From Lepidodermella squamata (taxonomy: Eukaryota > Gastrotricha): a stretch of DNA of 64,000 nt. Numbering within the stretch: the stretch's first letter is position 1; each line of letters begins with the position of its first letter. The notes below the pieces were generated by a model. The model was not told the DNA's origin and searched no databases. It worked only from the letters and a program-made list of their open reading frames with translations. The DNA is taken from the NCBI GenBank assembly GCA_047495785.1, contig JBLDXI010000042.1:5022001-5086000 (forward strand). The letters run 5' to 3'. A program made the translations under genes and the position numbers. Positions 1 through 12,177 of this stretch are shown one piece after another.

Positions 1-1732
1 CCAGCTCGTTTGGCTTGACCAATTTAGCAATTGTTGCTATTCTTGAACTGAAGGCTGCTGTTAACCCAGAACCTGACACTATCAAGAAAAACATTGCTGC
101 AATGAAACAAATTTCCACTGAATGAAGGCTGTCTGAGTATATCGACATCGTAATCAAAATTGAACCCAAGCACAATCCAAGTGACAGAATTAGCGATAAA
201 GCCTTGATTTGAGGAAAATTGACCGATTCAACCCCGATCTTAGCTAGCCCAGCTGCAGATATTAGCATGAAAATTCCAGCTAAAATGAAGATAATAATAG
301 TTAAATCTCGTGAAATTGTGACGAAAATGATGGCGTAATTTGGTCCATCTTTCGGAGAATCCAGTTCGCCCCACCAAGTGATATTTTGGTCTCGTAATTT
401 GACCGAATAGCTGTCGTATTCAAAATCTACACTTCCAGGTAGCTGATCGATAAAAGCAATTTCTTGCATGCCATCTCCTGGAATGAATTTCGTAACAGCC
501 TGGAAATCAGTTTCGACCAGACCTTGCTTATTGAACGATATCGGCCCTGTTCTTAGGCCTGTAACTTTGCTGTTTATCACAGTTTGATTGACGGCTTTCA
601 TGATTAGACCAGGCTGCTCATCGAAATCTCGTAGGCTGAGGTTGAAATTTTGATTCAGGACTTTCTCGCTTTCATGCAATGTATATAGAACTTTCAGGGC
701 CGAGTCGTGTAAATTGTACTCCAGCAGATAGTCCCGGCCCTCACTTTGCACAGTTCTGTTGTTCAATACGTCTAAGTATCGCTCAAAGTCGCGAACAGAT
801 TTACCAGTCGATGCCACTAAAGATCGATTGAAAGGTTTCAACATGCTGCCAAACCAAAATGTTCGATCAAACTGTTCCATCATATGGCTTGAAGTGCATC
901 CTTTCGGTACGCCATCAGCGAATCCTGTAACGTCAGCGATGAAAACAACCCTCGGACCTTGCAGACCAGCTTTGTAAGATTCGCATAGAAATTTTATGGT
1001 CTGAGTTGAAACGGCGAGCACGATGATTCTCATATCAGATGCTTTGAAGGCTGTCAATGCTGGGTCTAACTCGTCGTTTTTCGACCCATCGTCGTACATC
1101 CAACTAAGACTGACTCCGACGGTTGAGGAGAAGTTCAGGGAAACCGCTTTTTCATGCATAAACATGGCAGTTCCGTAGTCGCTTACACTTTCCATATGCG
1201 TGAGGATTCCAATTCTGTTCCATCGCCCGATGTGGCGTATGAAACGAAGCATGGCAACCGCTGTTGTCCTCAGAGTTGCCATCATCAAGTACAACTCCGG
1301 GTATTTCGCGTGATCCGATAACAAAGGGGCGGAGCATAGCGGGCTGATCGCAATTGTATTGTAGTGCTTCAACACCGGGGCGAGAGCTTTGCAGCCTGTT
1401 GAAAAATCGCCGGCTAGAATTAGAGGCGAGCTCATCTCGTAGGATTTGTTGAATTTCTCGCTTTTAAATGCGATGAATTGCGTAACTGAATCGTAACCAA
1501 AACTGTCCTCCTTGAATATGATGTTAACGTGGTAGTTCGGTAAAATATTTGGACTTTCGTTGGCGAAATCTGCAGCGGCTTGAATGCCATTTTTAAGTGC
1601 ATTAATCACCTGAGGGTCGATGATTGAAAGTGGTGTTAATGCGATGACATTTAAGCGGTAATTTTTGTTAGATTTTGCAGCATCGATGCAGCGATAAAGT
1701 ATTGCAAGCAAAATATATGCTTGAATATGCAT
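1..1732 (-). CDS. GABA-B-type class C GPCR, partial (C-terminus off window)
   Basis: A single open frame runs from ATG at 1732 to the window edge (about 577 codons, no stop). The N-terminus is a signal peptide (MHIQAYILLAILYRCIDA), followed by a periplasmic-binding-type ligand domain of about 430 residues and then the first membrane helices (IIIFILAGIFMLISAAGLA near residue 465). Features of the GABA-B family include the segment GPISFNKQGLVETDF before the membrane domain and the conserved ISLILSLG/ICFIAAMFF-like helices 2 and 3. Such receptors bind a small ligand outside the cell and couple to G proteins; the ligand here is unknown, and several invertebrate paralogs do not bind GABA. No intron is seen in over 1.7 kb, unlike the many-intron neighbours, so a retro-derived copy is possible. 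Family call by resemblance of sequence; subunit type not assignable. Confidence 0.72.
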   Translation of the reverse strand, partial: MHIQAYILLAILYRCIDAAKSNKNYRLNVIALTPLSIIDPQVINALKNGIQAAADFANESPNILPNYHVNIIFKEDSFGYDSVTQFIAFKSEKFNKSYEMSSPLILAGDFSTGCKALAPVLKHYNTIAISPLCSAPLLSDHAKYPELYLMMATLRTTAVAMLRFIRHIGRWNRIGILTHMESVSDYGTAMFMHEKAVSLNFSSTVGVSLSWMYDDGSKNDELDPALTAFKASDMRIIVLAVSTQTIKFLCESYKAGLQGPRVVFIADVTGFADGVPKGCTSSHMMEQFDRTFWFGSMLKPFNRSLVASTGKSVRDFERYLDVLNNRTVQSEGRDYLLEYNLHDSALKVLYTLHESEKVLNQNFNLSLRDFDEQPGLIMKAVNQTVINSKVTGLRTGPISFNKQGLVETDFQAVTKFIPGDGMQEIAFIDQLPGSVDFEYDSYSVKLRDQNITWWGELDSPKDGPNYAIIFVTISRDLTIIIFILAGIFMLISAAGLAKIGVESVNFPQIKALSLILSLGLCLGSILITMSIYSDSLHSVEICFIAAMFFLIVSGSGLTAAFSSRIATIAKLVKPNEL

Positions 1733-3206
1733 GGCGGATGAAACATTGTGCAATGTGGGTGAATAGCTTCGACTTTTTGTAAGCAATCGGAAACCTTTCG
1801 GAAGAAAGTGTTGCGTGACGGTTTTTGCGGAGTCTTTTTTGTTCAAATTTTTCCTGTTCTCGCGAGGTTTATGAACTACAAATGGACAATGAGTGACGCC
1901 TTGTCAAATTGATTATTTTGCGAATTCGGTTTTTTCCGCTATGACAGCCTTGAGATTTTGGGATTTGATGTACCTCTGCTAAAATGTTTCCATCTTCGGG
2001 ATGAAGTTCATAATTTTCCGAACTTTACTATTTCTCGTGTCTTTTTTCCCCTCGGGTTTGAATTTTCCAGATTTTTAACTCGAACGTTTGAATGAACCTC
2101 CTCAAGGGCCGTGTGATCAAAACAATGTTTTTATTAAAAACCAAATTATTAATAATGGAAATTCGGCGTTTTCGATAAATTTGTATTTAATTTTATAATT
2201 CGGCTCATATTAATGCAAAATTCTGGAAAATTCACCACCATTTAGGTGAATTTCTTCTTTGGCCTCAGTTCCGACAATATTTACCTGATATTGCTAATAA
2301 CTTAGTGATATTGCTCTGTCGGTAATTAGTGACAACAAAGTGATTGTCCAGCGGCACCTATACAGCTAGATTTACCTCCTCGTTGTGTTTTTTCCTAATT
2401 CTGCTATTGTCGCAAACAAAAACTAGATACTCTTTCTGTGTCTTCGGGCAGCAGGGGCCTATGCGCTACCTGCAGACCATCGTTTTTATAAAATAAAATG
2501 ATCATTGTTGTGTGATAAATATTCCCAGAAGGCGAACACATCTGGCTAATATCAAAATGACCCAGAGCAGGACATGATATTTTGCGTAATATATTAAAAT
2601 TAAAATTAATCATTACTGGACATTTCACATTTGACCGTTTCTCTTTAAAGCCACGCTTTTTCGCAAAAAATATGCGCATTTGAGGTTCGCTCTCACATCC
2701 ATTTATTTGAAATCAAGCTCGAATTCAATAAACGTCCTCAAATTTCATCTTAACATTTTTTCTCATGCAGTATTTTCAAGATCTGTGCAAAATGCGATCA
2801 CCAGATTTGCGACCTAAAGTCAAATATTAAATGTGGCAAGAGTTTAAGAAGCTTTGAAACCTCTTGAAGAGTAAAGATGGAAATATTCACGTTTTCTAGA
2901 GCGGTGAAATTTTCGTTTGCCAAGTTAGAAGAATGAGAACTCGCAACTTCGGAAATGAGCTATTTTTATATTTTTATGGCTGCCTTTTCAGTTTTTATGC
3001 AACAACACTGCTGTCCAAGCATTTCCAAAATCAGAGATGTTTGATAAAAATTCTGGCAAATTTCCTTTGGCTCACGTCGAAGATTGATAAATATAAATCT
3101 GATTAAATGTTCGTAAGAAAATTCGTTTTCTCGTGTTTTAAATATAATTTCAAGTTGAAATTTAGCTGAAAACTTGGTCCAATTTTTAATCTTTCATTTG
3201 TTACAG
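1733..3206. other. Intergenic, no gene recognised
   Basis: AT-rich stretch between the receptor start and the first visible transporter exon. I looked on the plus strand for the missing 5' exons of the transporter fragment and found none; open frames here are short and low in coding character. Confidence 0.6.
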
Positions 3207-5949
3207 GGCGCCAGTTTGTCGATTCCACTCGTTGCCAATATCATCGCCAATTTGATCGCAATCATGTCTCTCCTCTCGCTGGCCGACTCGCTTCTAGCGT
3301 GGTTCGGCGAACGGGCTGGTCTCGCGCCGCCCCTCCTCGACGAAAAATTCACTCTTGAGGTAAATTTGTTCTATTCATTCCAACGCTTAATCGGTAATTT
3401 GTTCTTTGCTTTCACAGTTTATTGCATCTTATGTTTTCTGGCCTATCGCATTCCTGCTGGGCATTCCAGCCGAGGATTGCCGCAGAGTTGGCAAGCTCCT
3501 GGGTCTGAAATTGTTCGTCAACGAATTCGTAGCTTTTTCTTCAATGGCTGAGTACATCAAAAACCGCCAGACGCACGACGCCTACGTTTGCACCTATGCC
3601 TTGAACGAACCGGCTCTCATGCCAGAGAAAATGACCAATGGATCGTATTTGTTGCCTGTCACCGGCGCAGTCATCGGACCATTCATCAGCGTAAGTTAAA
3701 AGTACTTATTGACAGCGAAGTAGCTTACGTAGGGTACCGTATCTCGTCGATTAATAAATAGCCTCCCTCGAATAAATCCCCCCCCTCGAATACCGCAGAG
3801 GAGGGTAATTTTGGACAAAACCATGTTTTTCGATGATAAAAAATCAAACATCATCCAGAAATCAATGATTTTTGGTGCAAATGTGTGTAAGGTGAGCCCC
3901 AATTTATCGTTACACTTGGGCGATTTTAAGATTTTTACCTGATTTTCGGCGATCGAAAACAGTTTTGGCTAATTTTCGACAATTGGCGGGCAATTTTGGA
4001 CTCGGAGCTTTCCGAGCTTTGGGTCAATTTTGAAAAAATTATTAACAAATGGCGAAAAATTGAGAAGAATAATTTTTCGCTCTGCCGCATCTGTATACAG
4101 TCCGAAATAATCCGATTTTCACGTGAACTTCTGGTGAATGCCCTGCAAAAACCGAGCTTTGGAACTTCACTTTTCTTTGGATAACTAAGTAAGCAGCGCT
4201 CTTAGGTTGCCCGATCAGGAAGCATTTGAAAGCTTTGAGTAAGCTTTGAGAATTGTAAGCTAGCGAATTTCCAATTTTTCGAAAATTCCTTGTTAGTTCT
4301 CATCTCTTCGTCAAGTAGTTCCACCGCTGCTCGTTTCATTGGCTAGTTCCAGCGTTGAAGTCGATAGGAATTCCGACTTCGCCAGAGTCCTCGCAGAAGG
4401 GATTTTTCGAAGCCTTGTAAGCAGCTGGACCTTTTTGATGATTATCCATAGCTGTCACAACTAACTCATCAGAATAACGCCTGGCATTTGGATTAATTTC
4501 GCGCAGGCGCTGCTGTTCATCGAACATTGCCTGCAATTTCAGGCTTGGATTCGCCACAGAAACTTTCGCAGGATTTTCCGTGGAATTTATCGATTGAAGG
4601 TGATACGAAGAAATACTTCAAAGGCCCACGGTTCACCTTTTTCACGAATTGAAAGCGACAAGAAACGCCAAATTCCGATGTTTAGTTCTTGAGCTATTCG
4701 ATAATTCCTATCTTCCAAAATAAATTTGAAACTGAAATAGATACGTGAATGAAAAATTGGAAATTTTCGAAATTTAGCGAATTCATTCAATCAAAAAATT
4801 AGCCGTGTTGGGAGGGAGATCTTGTAAGGTGTTAGCCTACAAGTTAGATGTAACTTCGACTTCATTTCATCGAAGGGGTACCGTCTCGCGACTCTCGACC
4901 TTCTGTCCTTGTCTTCCTGCTCTTTAAGCCTGCTTTTAAGAACGACTGCCGGTTCAGAACTTGCTATTCGAGTCCCCGCGATTTATCCTAGCCGCGACTT
5001 GGCAGGGTTCAGAGCGCTGTCAGTTCTATTCGAGTGTCTGATTTTTTTCGTTTTTGTAGCGTTACCAGCCGAAACCTTTCAAACCTGTAATCAGAATAAG
5101 GGGCTTCGAAACGCTTTTCATCCTGCTGTATAACGATACAATTGAAAATTCATTTGAGAGCCATCCGATTCGGCAAGAGTTTTGTATTTCTGTGGAACAT
5201 TAGTTGACGGAGTCCCGGCAGACAGAAATGACGCTTTTCTTTGGGCAATTCAGTAGTCTCCATACTGGTGGAATATGGTTGCAGCTTTGCAATTCAACCT
5301 TGACTGGGGAAAAATACTAAATGGCAAAATTTGAATGAAAAATGCACCGCGCTGTTCGTACTGGAACCTTGGCCAAATTCATTCATTAAAATTGTTCGCC
5401 CTTTGTGGCATGTAGTGGTGAAGAAAATCTCCAATTTTAAATCTGTAGTTGAGTTCTGTAGTAGTCTCTTCAAAAAGCGAGAGAAAATTATCAGAGATAA
5501 ATAATGTTAGCTGCTCCTGCCGTCATACAGCTGATTTTTAATGTGATCAACAATTATGACTGAGGTGAAGGGCATCGTTTTCTCGACAGTTCGTAAGCTA
5601 GAACGTATAATATCCTCTTGATATTATACCTGCGGATAGCTGAATTTCGCATTCAATCATCGAATTTATCATCGAAAATTCAATAATTTCTCTATTTGTT
5701 TAGGCTAGAGCCGAGTCCTTAGGAACCTATGCTCTGTGTGGTTTCGCCAACGTAGCAGCGATGGGTATTCAAATTGGTGGCATCGGTGCTCTTGCTCCTA
5801 ATAAGAAATCGGTTCTAGCCGCAATTGCTTTTCGCTCAATGCTCACTGGAACAGCCGTTAATCTTCTCAACGCAGCCACTGCTGGGCTTCTGCTCAACTA
5901 CAGACAGCTTTCCTGGAACGAAACCTGTGCTACTTTCAAGCCAATTTGA
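3207..5949 (+). pseudogene. SLC28/CNT nucleoside transporter, 3' exons only
   Basis: Three exons join in frame: 3207-3359, 3418-3690 and 5704-5949 (stop TGA). They encode the C-terminal half of a concentrative nucleoside transporter, including the family signature G-x-K-x3-NEFVA (GLKLFVNEFVAF) and the C-terminal membrane segment ending NLLNAATAGLLLNYRQLSW. Each exon is open and has good splice sites (TTACAG, TTCACAG, TTTAG). The N-terminal two thirds are absent: the first exon begins exactly where an exon begins in the complete paralog at 25290-27653. Either the gene is a truncated duplicate or its 5' exons lie beyond position 1 with the receptor gene nested in a large intron. The last intron (3691-5703) is about 2 kb, far longer than its paralogs' introns. 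AATAAA follows near 6064. Confidence 0.7.
4336..4557 (-). other. Coding-like open frame inside the transporter intron
   Basis: On the strand opposite to the transporter, an open frame of about 90 codons (stop at 4336; continues upstream to about 4620 without an ATG) has protein-like composition, for example LREINPNARRYSDELV and KNPFCEDSGEVGIPIDF. The only early in-frame ATG is near 4524. I do not recognise the family. It may be an exon of a nested gene, a processed fragment, or chance. Confidence 0.25.
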
Positions 5950-6163
5950 CTCTAAATCTTCGATTTCTATTTTCCGACCGTGACAATCTCATTTTTCTAA
6001 TTTTGATCAATGTTCACACTCCAGATTTTATTGAATCAAAAACGTAGTCTATATGAAAATGGATAATAAACAGTATTAAATATCAAATTTACAGGTGAAA
6101 TCAGGTTTAATCGATAGCTTAAGATCGAGTTTTTGATGAAACTTCTGTAAAACAGTCATGAGT

Positions 6164-6596
6164 TTACTCATCATCATCTTCGCCCTTGATCATGACTTGG
6201 GCCTTTCGCAGAAGTTGACCAACCGGATCTTTGTCCTGCAGCCATCGCTTAGCCTTTTCAACCGCTTCCTGAGCCAGTTTGTCCTCATTGAGCTTGACCG
6301 TGTAGCCGTAGTCCTCAACCTTCTTCTCAAACAGATGGAGCAGCATAGTGATCATGTCCTTCACACCACCCTCGATTGCCAGATCCAGCGCAGTTTTGCC
6401 GTGTTTAGTCCGTTCCCAGAGATCAGCTCCGTTTTCAATCAAAATCTTGGCGGCTTCAACATTGCCAGATCGAACCGCAAGAAGGAGGACGGTAGGGCCC
6501 AACGCTGTATCGTACTTAACCTTAGCAGTTATGTCAGCGCCTTGATCCAGCATACCGAAGAGCGAGCAGCTTTTTTCGGTTCTATAGTTTAGTTGT
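6164..6596 (-). CDS. Ankyrin-repeat protein, last exon (5' exons not found)
   Basis: The frame ends with TGA at 6164-6166 and is open back to a possible acceptor (ACTATAG) near 6590. It encodes about two ankyrin repeats (LLAVRSGNVEAAKILIENGA, then HGKTALDLAIEGGVKDMI) and a charged C-terminal helix ending KGEDDDE. The first methionine in frame is within the first repeat (6553), so it is more likely a terminal exon than a whole gene. Candidate upstream exons could lie toward 11 kb, where another minus-strand ankyrin gene sits, but I could not splice the two together. A Harbinger-type MITE lies 150 bp upstream. AATAAA on the minus strand occurs near 6028, so it converges with the transporter fragment. 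Confidence 0.5.
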
Positions 6597-6746
6597 TAGA
6601 GTCCACTGCGCAGCATGACATCCCACCCCGTAAGCCCCTCCCAAAGGGAGGGGTGTTTCGGCCCCCTCCCATTCAGTGCCCTCAGTGAACAAATAGATTC
6701 GTCTATACGAATACGAGTTATTCGAGTTGATTGCAAAATACGCTAA

Positions 6747-7522
6747 TGGTGCTTTCACAAATGCGTCCGACGAGCGTCCGACGTTTTCGGCGCCCGAAGT
6801 TTCGTAATAGGCGCCCGAAGTAACGTAATAGTTGTCCGACGTTTAGATTTCCTTTCACAAACGCGCGCACTTCGGCCCGCGCGCCCGAGTTTAAACAATA
6901 GCGCGTCCGACGCGGCGCGCGCACGCACAGCAAAGAACGTCGGATCGGAGGCCCCCAAAACTACCGTCCGAAGTGCGTCCGAACCGAAGTTATTAGCGCG
7001 CACTATTATTACACGCGCACCAATAGACATAAGGGCGCGCGCGCGGCCATTTGACTGCTTGACTGGCTGTAAAACACTCGAGCAGTCTTGGATTACAATG
7101 AGTCATGAAAATAATTTCGAAATTGACCAATTTTTCAATTTTCAATTTAAAGCCGCGCACAAAGAAAATTAAGGCCGGCAAAACCGCGCTGAGCGCGGCA
7201 AGAAATCATCGTATCACATAATTTTTCGATGAAATTTAGATTTCTATGATCCGCATCGCATTTCAAGTCTCATTATTTAGTTGATTTCAGCATTTACGCT
7301 GAAATGGAAATTTTTTTGCCTGACCCCTGCCTCTCGCATGCACGCGCGCTCAAGTGCGTGACACCCAGCAACTTCGGCGACTAAACAATAGAGACTTCGG
7401 GCGCCCGACCGCGCGCGCGCGTCCGAAGTGCCACTGATAACGCTCTCCGACGTTTCACTCTACCGAAGTTTGTTAGTTGCTAGCCGAAGTTTTCACCGTC
7501 GGACGCATTTGTGAAAGCACCA
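6747..7522. mobile_element. Harbinger-like MITE, TAA target duplication
   Basis: 776 bp bounded by an inverted repeat of at least 26 bp (tip TGGTGCTTTCACAAATGCG) and flanked on both sides by TAA (6744-6746 and 7523-7525). The interior is rich in CG, in GCGCGC runs and in copies of GTCCGA / ACTTCGG. No transposase frame. A TWA 3-bp duplication and this kind of tip fit the PIF/Harbinger superfamily; assignment is inference. A relative lies at 47406-48279. Confidence 0.75.
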
Positions 7523-7525
7523 TAA

Positions 7526-10500
7526 AGCAAATAGATTTCGCTGACATCGCCGAACAACTCGGCCTTAGGCTTGTTAAGGAGGTCATTGCAAGCTACAGCC
7601 AACACTCCTTAGGTCGGATAATTTCACCACCGAATACAGCCTAAACCCGAGTATTCAATGGCATAACCTGACCTAAAAGTACTTCATAGCACTTGTTAAC
7701 CGTGGAGCATTCAGAATCCGAGCTGACTGCTGCCCTTATACCATTTCCAAATTTTGATGAGTTTTGTATGAATGCACTACGCACATACATTTTGTGAATG
7801 CCGCTCTAGTTTTGAGACCATCGTAAGCCGTGGACCTTGATCAACTGACTGAGAATGTCATTAGTCGAATTTTTATTCAAAAAAATGTTTTATTCACAAA
7901 ACACAAACCAAAATAAAGGATTGAATAAATAGCAGGAGACATAAGTCATGGATCAGTTTTAAAAAATTAATTGTATACATTACCGTCCTTTAATCAGTGA
8001 GGCTGTCATTAAACGTCTTCGTAAGTAGGCCACTCGCGAGCGAAACTGACAATTTTCTTTCAATTTTGGGTATGAAAATGGTCCAAAAATGCCTCGTTCT
8101 TAGTGGGGATCTATTTTTGTCATTTTGTCATTTTGAAGCCCGTGGGAAACCTGAAGGTTCGCACGAGTCCTATGGACACGGTTTTGGGAAACCTATGATG
8201 CCAAAACGGAAAAAAGTCCGGAGAAATATCGGAGCTTAGGCCAGTTAGATAGTGAGAACATTTGGAACTCTGCTGGCGAATTAGGCGCACCTAAATTTAT
8301 TTATAATTTTTCTAATTTTGAAATTTACCGTCCCGGCAAATGTCAAACAATTTCAATTTCAAAAGTTTCCGACCGCTTTTGTCTAGCAATAGCGCGTCTT
8401 CTCTATTTTGGCGCGCGATGAGCTTTGATTCATTTGAAAGCCAGCAAAAATTACAGGCGTATCCTTTTCATTCATTTTGGACGAGACAATTTTCGTAGAA
8501 ATGAGAGAAAAATGACCTTATTAAATGCTTTGGTCTAGGCACGCGTTTTTGTTTACTTTGCAGATGTTGACCTTTGCACCGCGAGATTTTGACAACATTA
8601 GAGGATGGATAGTTTCACATCTTAACATTTATCGCAGCCTAAATCTGCATAGAAAACGTCGACTTTTATCCCCGCAGCTTCACCGACCTGGGTCCGGGGT
8701 CCGGGTCAAAACCCCAAGTCTCCAAGTATGAAGTCAAGGATGAGGCTTTTGTCCTTTGGGATGGTCACGGATCTCACCTGACGTATGAGGTTTGTGAGTT
8801 AGTTGTGGAGCAAAACACCGAGCGAGCTAATTCGATTTCCACCTGGCTTAACGGACATGCTCCATTTAATTGATCTATCATGTTCCATCTAATGAGGGCT
8901 GGTGAGCGGTAATGCGGCGCAATAGATTCAGGGGCTTGACAGATCTGAAAAATGTTCCGGTCTTCCTGAAGCAGCTTATTGAAACACCTCTTTAGTGGCC
9001 TCACTCAATTTTGTGCTAGCAACGTTGCCGCTGGTTTCCGAGCTGGTGGTATCGAAATAGTAAATACCGTATTTCTAGAAAGTATATCGTTTGCGACGCG
9101 CAAAAACAACCACTTTACTATTTACAGATTTTATGAGGAAAGTTCGTTCGATAGATGAAAAAATCGGTGCTCAAAAAGACTACCGTACTTCACCATTACG
9201 CTATGTGGCTAGAAGTACGATTGAATGAGTCATCTTTGTGGTTGTTTTGGCCGCAGTTAACGATGTATCCGCGCTACCTAAGACAACCCGACGAAAAAAT
9301 CATTAGTTCATAATTAACCCTAGCCTCGAAATTGACACACAGCTACTTTAATTCTAGCGATGCACGCGTTGAAAAAAATTGAATGCCTAAATAATAACGC
9401 ATGACCCTAATCACTAATTATCGCAATCGCTATCGCAATGATTGCAATGATGATGGTTTTTTTTGTAGGCCAAACTTAACTTTTTCACTTTTTCAATGAA
9501 TCGACAAATAAAATAATCCAAACGCGTCGTCTTGATATGAATTGCTCACGGCTTTTAGTGATTATTCGCAATTAAATAGTACATCCGTATACTATATCCC
9601 ACTCATTTATACAACCCGAATAAAAAATCACTCATAAATAATATAGCCCGTGGTAAATATTCGAGAAATACGGCAATTCCGTTTCATTCAAAGTCGAAAA
9701 TGTTCTCAAGCGCCTTGCCGCCAAAAAATCATAATCATCGTAGAGCTGTTCTGAAGTCAAATTTTCCGCTGAAACTGACCCTAATTCCGACATTTCTTCT
9801 GATATAACCCACTGGTAGTGTTTCTTATCGCTTGAAATAGTGTACGGCTTTGGGAAATGACTTAAATCCGACAAAGGGAGCTTGTAATTATGTGGTTCTT
9901 AGCCATTTAGAGCTTTGCCCTAATAGCTTATTTTTGATGAAGCATGCGGCGAAGCATGCGGCGAAGCAAAACCTCATTTCACCCTTAGCATGCGTTTGCA
10001 TGACAATGAGACAGCTCTGCACGTTCCGCGGATTTCAAACCTCAAAACTGAACGCGTTGCTATTCATAACTAAAGGATAGCCTTATTGCATTATTATTTT
10101 AACGTAACAATTAGTAAAAAAGCACGTTTTGACGAATTCGTCAGTCGTCCATTTTGCTTCTAGGCGATGATGTCACATCAGATGCTTTATAACGAACTTG
10201 ACGATTTTTTTACAAGCGAGCACACAAATGAGAGGAAAAGTCAGGAAAAGCTATTCTCATAGTACCGCGGGAGAGTGACAAGTACGGCCCACTTATAGGC
10301 AGTTTGAGGGGTAAATAAGAGCTCTGACTACCTCGCGCTTGGATTTCCGCAATTTTTCAATTAACAAAGTTGGGGGCCTTTCCTAAACTGCGCACGTCCT
10401 GCTGACCTGAAAAAATTACGCTATGGTGAATGAAGTGGAATAGCAGTCGTTTTGAGGGTGCACGGGTATTTTTTAATTGGAGAAGCTGCAGCTTGGGACA

Positions 10501-11082
10501 CGTGTATTGAGTTTCCTTTGTACATTGAAAACTTCAGAACATGGACAGTTTTTTGAATGAACAATGCATACCTACATTATTGAGCCGTGCAGAGCTATCA
10601 TCGCCCAAGAACAATCTTGGCACTTAACATAATATGACCTGTTGTAGACTGTCGCGTCGTAAGACACTGCGATCGCTGAAGCTGAATAAGTTCGACGACG
10701 CATCCTGACGTCATCAAAAGCATTGGAGCTTTGAAGCCCTCCCCCACCACATGGGGGAGGGCTTTTTTTCTCAAGCCTCATTTTTTAAGCGCCTACCTCT
10801 ATCCTCCTATATTTCGTTATCGGTTATCGATTTTTTGCAATCGATCGACAACAACGACAACTTCGACAAAATCATTCAAAAATTCACCAAAAATAGGAAA
10901 ATCACCCGAACTGGCTGAAAAAGGTTTGCTGGCATATTGAAATGACGGGCTATCGAATGACACCAAGCTCGAGGACGTGGGCCTTACAGTTGCTTAGATG
11001 CTGTTCAAGGGGGGTGTTTTACTACGTTATCTCGAAAAGGTAAAGGCGGGTTTGGAATTTTTTATTGTTGCCTCCGGCAAAT
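7526..11082. other. Gene-poor stretch
   Basis: No recognisable gene over 3.5 kb. An open frame on the minus strand at 9632-9874 (ends LPYFSNIYHGLYYL) has a protein-like composition but no ATG and no clear splice partner. A short direct duplication of GAAGCATGCGGC occurs near 9945-9970. A strong hairpin at 10737-10766 is listed separately. Confidence 0.45.
10737..10766. repeat. GC-rich hairpin with T run
   Basis: Perfect stem GCCCTCCCCCA / TGGGGGAGGGC with a 6-nt or shorter loop, followed by seven T. It looks like a small foldback; in a eukaryotic genome it should not be read as a rho-independent terminator. Confidence 0.5.
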
Positions 11083-11754
11083 TCATTTTTTTCGGCGCCA
11101 CTCATCTAGCAGCATTTTGACCACTTCACCGTTACCATTCCCAGCAGCGTATTGAAGAGGCGTGAACCGACCCGGGGCGTTTACGTCAGCGCCTGAGTCG
11201 ATCAAGGTTTTAACGGTATCACAGCTTCGGTTACAAGCTGTAGCCAATTGGAGTGGGGTGTAATCGACGAGCCGAGGCCAACCCCGGCAAAGTGAGTGTT
11301 TACTGTCCACAGATGAATGACGAGTATTGACGTCTAAAATATCGCGGAAAGTTTCGCCCAGCAGCTTTTTGACCTTGGGCGCGTTATCTTCGTAAATTGC
11401 CTCGCTAACCTTCGATTTCACCTGGCTCATGTAGACAGCTTTCTGCTTGGCTTGTTCCAACTCCTCAGCGTATCGAGCTTCGTCCCCAGCGTGGCGATAC
11501 TGGTAGATGGCTGTGTAGAGTCCGAAAGAGACAACAGGGAGAAGGAGGACGAACGAAGCGATCATTGCGATAATGCAGACCAATCGTCCGCATTTTCGCT
11601 GTTTTCGATCAATTTTCGGGTAGCTGGAAATTGGGTAAACGTCAGCTGGCTCTCCATTAAACTTCGAGGATCTCGGGCTTTGTTCAACCTCGGATTCTTC
11701 CAAGATATTTGCGTCATCGTCTTCCCCAAGTTTTCCGTAAAGTTTCGCTGGCAT
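11083..11754 (-). CDS. Single-pass membrane protein with ankyrin repeats
   Basis: Single-exon frame from ATG 11754 (MPAKLYGKLGEDDD) to TGA, 223 aa. Acidic, serine-rich N-terminus of about 65 residues; a hydrophobic segment near residues 70-92 (LVCIIAMIASFVLLLPVVSF) preceded by a basic stretch KIDRKQRKCGR; a charged helix; then two to three ankyrin repeats (YTPLQLATACNRSCDTVKTL; FTPLQYAAGNGNGEVVKMLL) ending WRRKK. The basic flank before the helix predicts the N-terminus in the cytosol, which would place the ankyrin part outside or in the lumen, unusual for ankyrins; topology is a prediction by charge only. AATAAA on the minus strand near 11060. Function unknown. Confidence 0.6.
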   Translation of the reverse strand: MPAKLYGKLGEDDDANILEESEVEQSPRSSKFNGEPADVYPISSYPKIDRKQRKCGRLVCIIAMIASFVLLLPVVSFGLYTAIYQYRHAGDEARYAEELEQAKQKAVYMSQVKSKVSEAIYEDNAPKVKKLLGETFRDILDVNTRHSSVDSKHSLCRGWPRLVDYTPLQLATACNRSCDTVKTLIDSGADVNAPGRFTPLQYAAGNGNGEVVKMLLDEWRRKK

Positions 11755-12177
11755 TTTATTGCATGCAAAACGTTTTCTAACAGAAGAAGATAGCAAAAAT
11801 GAAGATCTGCTCGAAGGCCTAGACTTTATTTTGACGAAATCGATATTGGTGTACCGACACGTTTACATGCGGTTACCTGGCAAGAAGACTCACCTGGTAT
11901 GTGTGATAAGGCGTTTAATTATTTACACGAGCAATAACATCATAGCTGCAAGTTTTGCGCTGTTTTTTGTCTAACACGTGAACGCACCTCAAATTCCAGC
12001 AATATCGATTTTATTACCGGGCTGAACACCGCCGACACATCTGTCATCCGAAAAGTTTGAATAAAAATGTTGGCGTGAAAAATCGAAGAGACATTTTGAA
12101 AATAAGATTAATCACTGAGGTCCCTAGCAAGAAAGTGGCAGTATGATTTCAAAAATATGAAGAGAATTGACAAATAA

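Noticed and set aside
1152-1337. Small minus-strand frame inside the receptor gene
   Set aside because: Shifted frame of the GABA-B-like coding sequence.
2404-2679. 91-codon minus-strand frame in the gap before the transporter exons
   Set aside because: No domain, no splice context, composition like the surrounding non-coding DNA.
6755-7030. Arg/Ala-rich frames
   Set aside because: Product of GC-rich unit arrays within the Harbinger-like MITE; the same occurs at 47414-47809.
10737-10773. Hairpin plus T run read as an intrinsic terminator
   Set aside because: Not applicable in a metazoan nuclear genome and no gene ends there.
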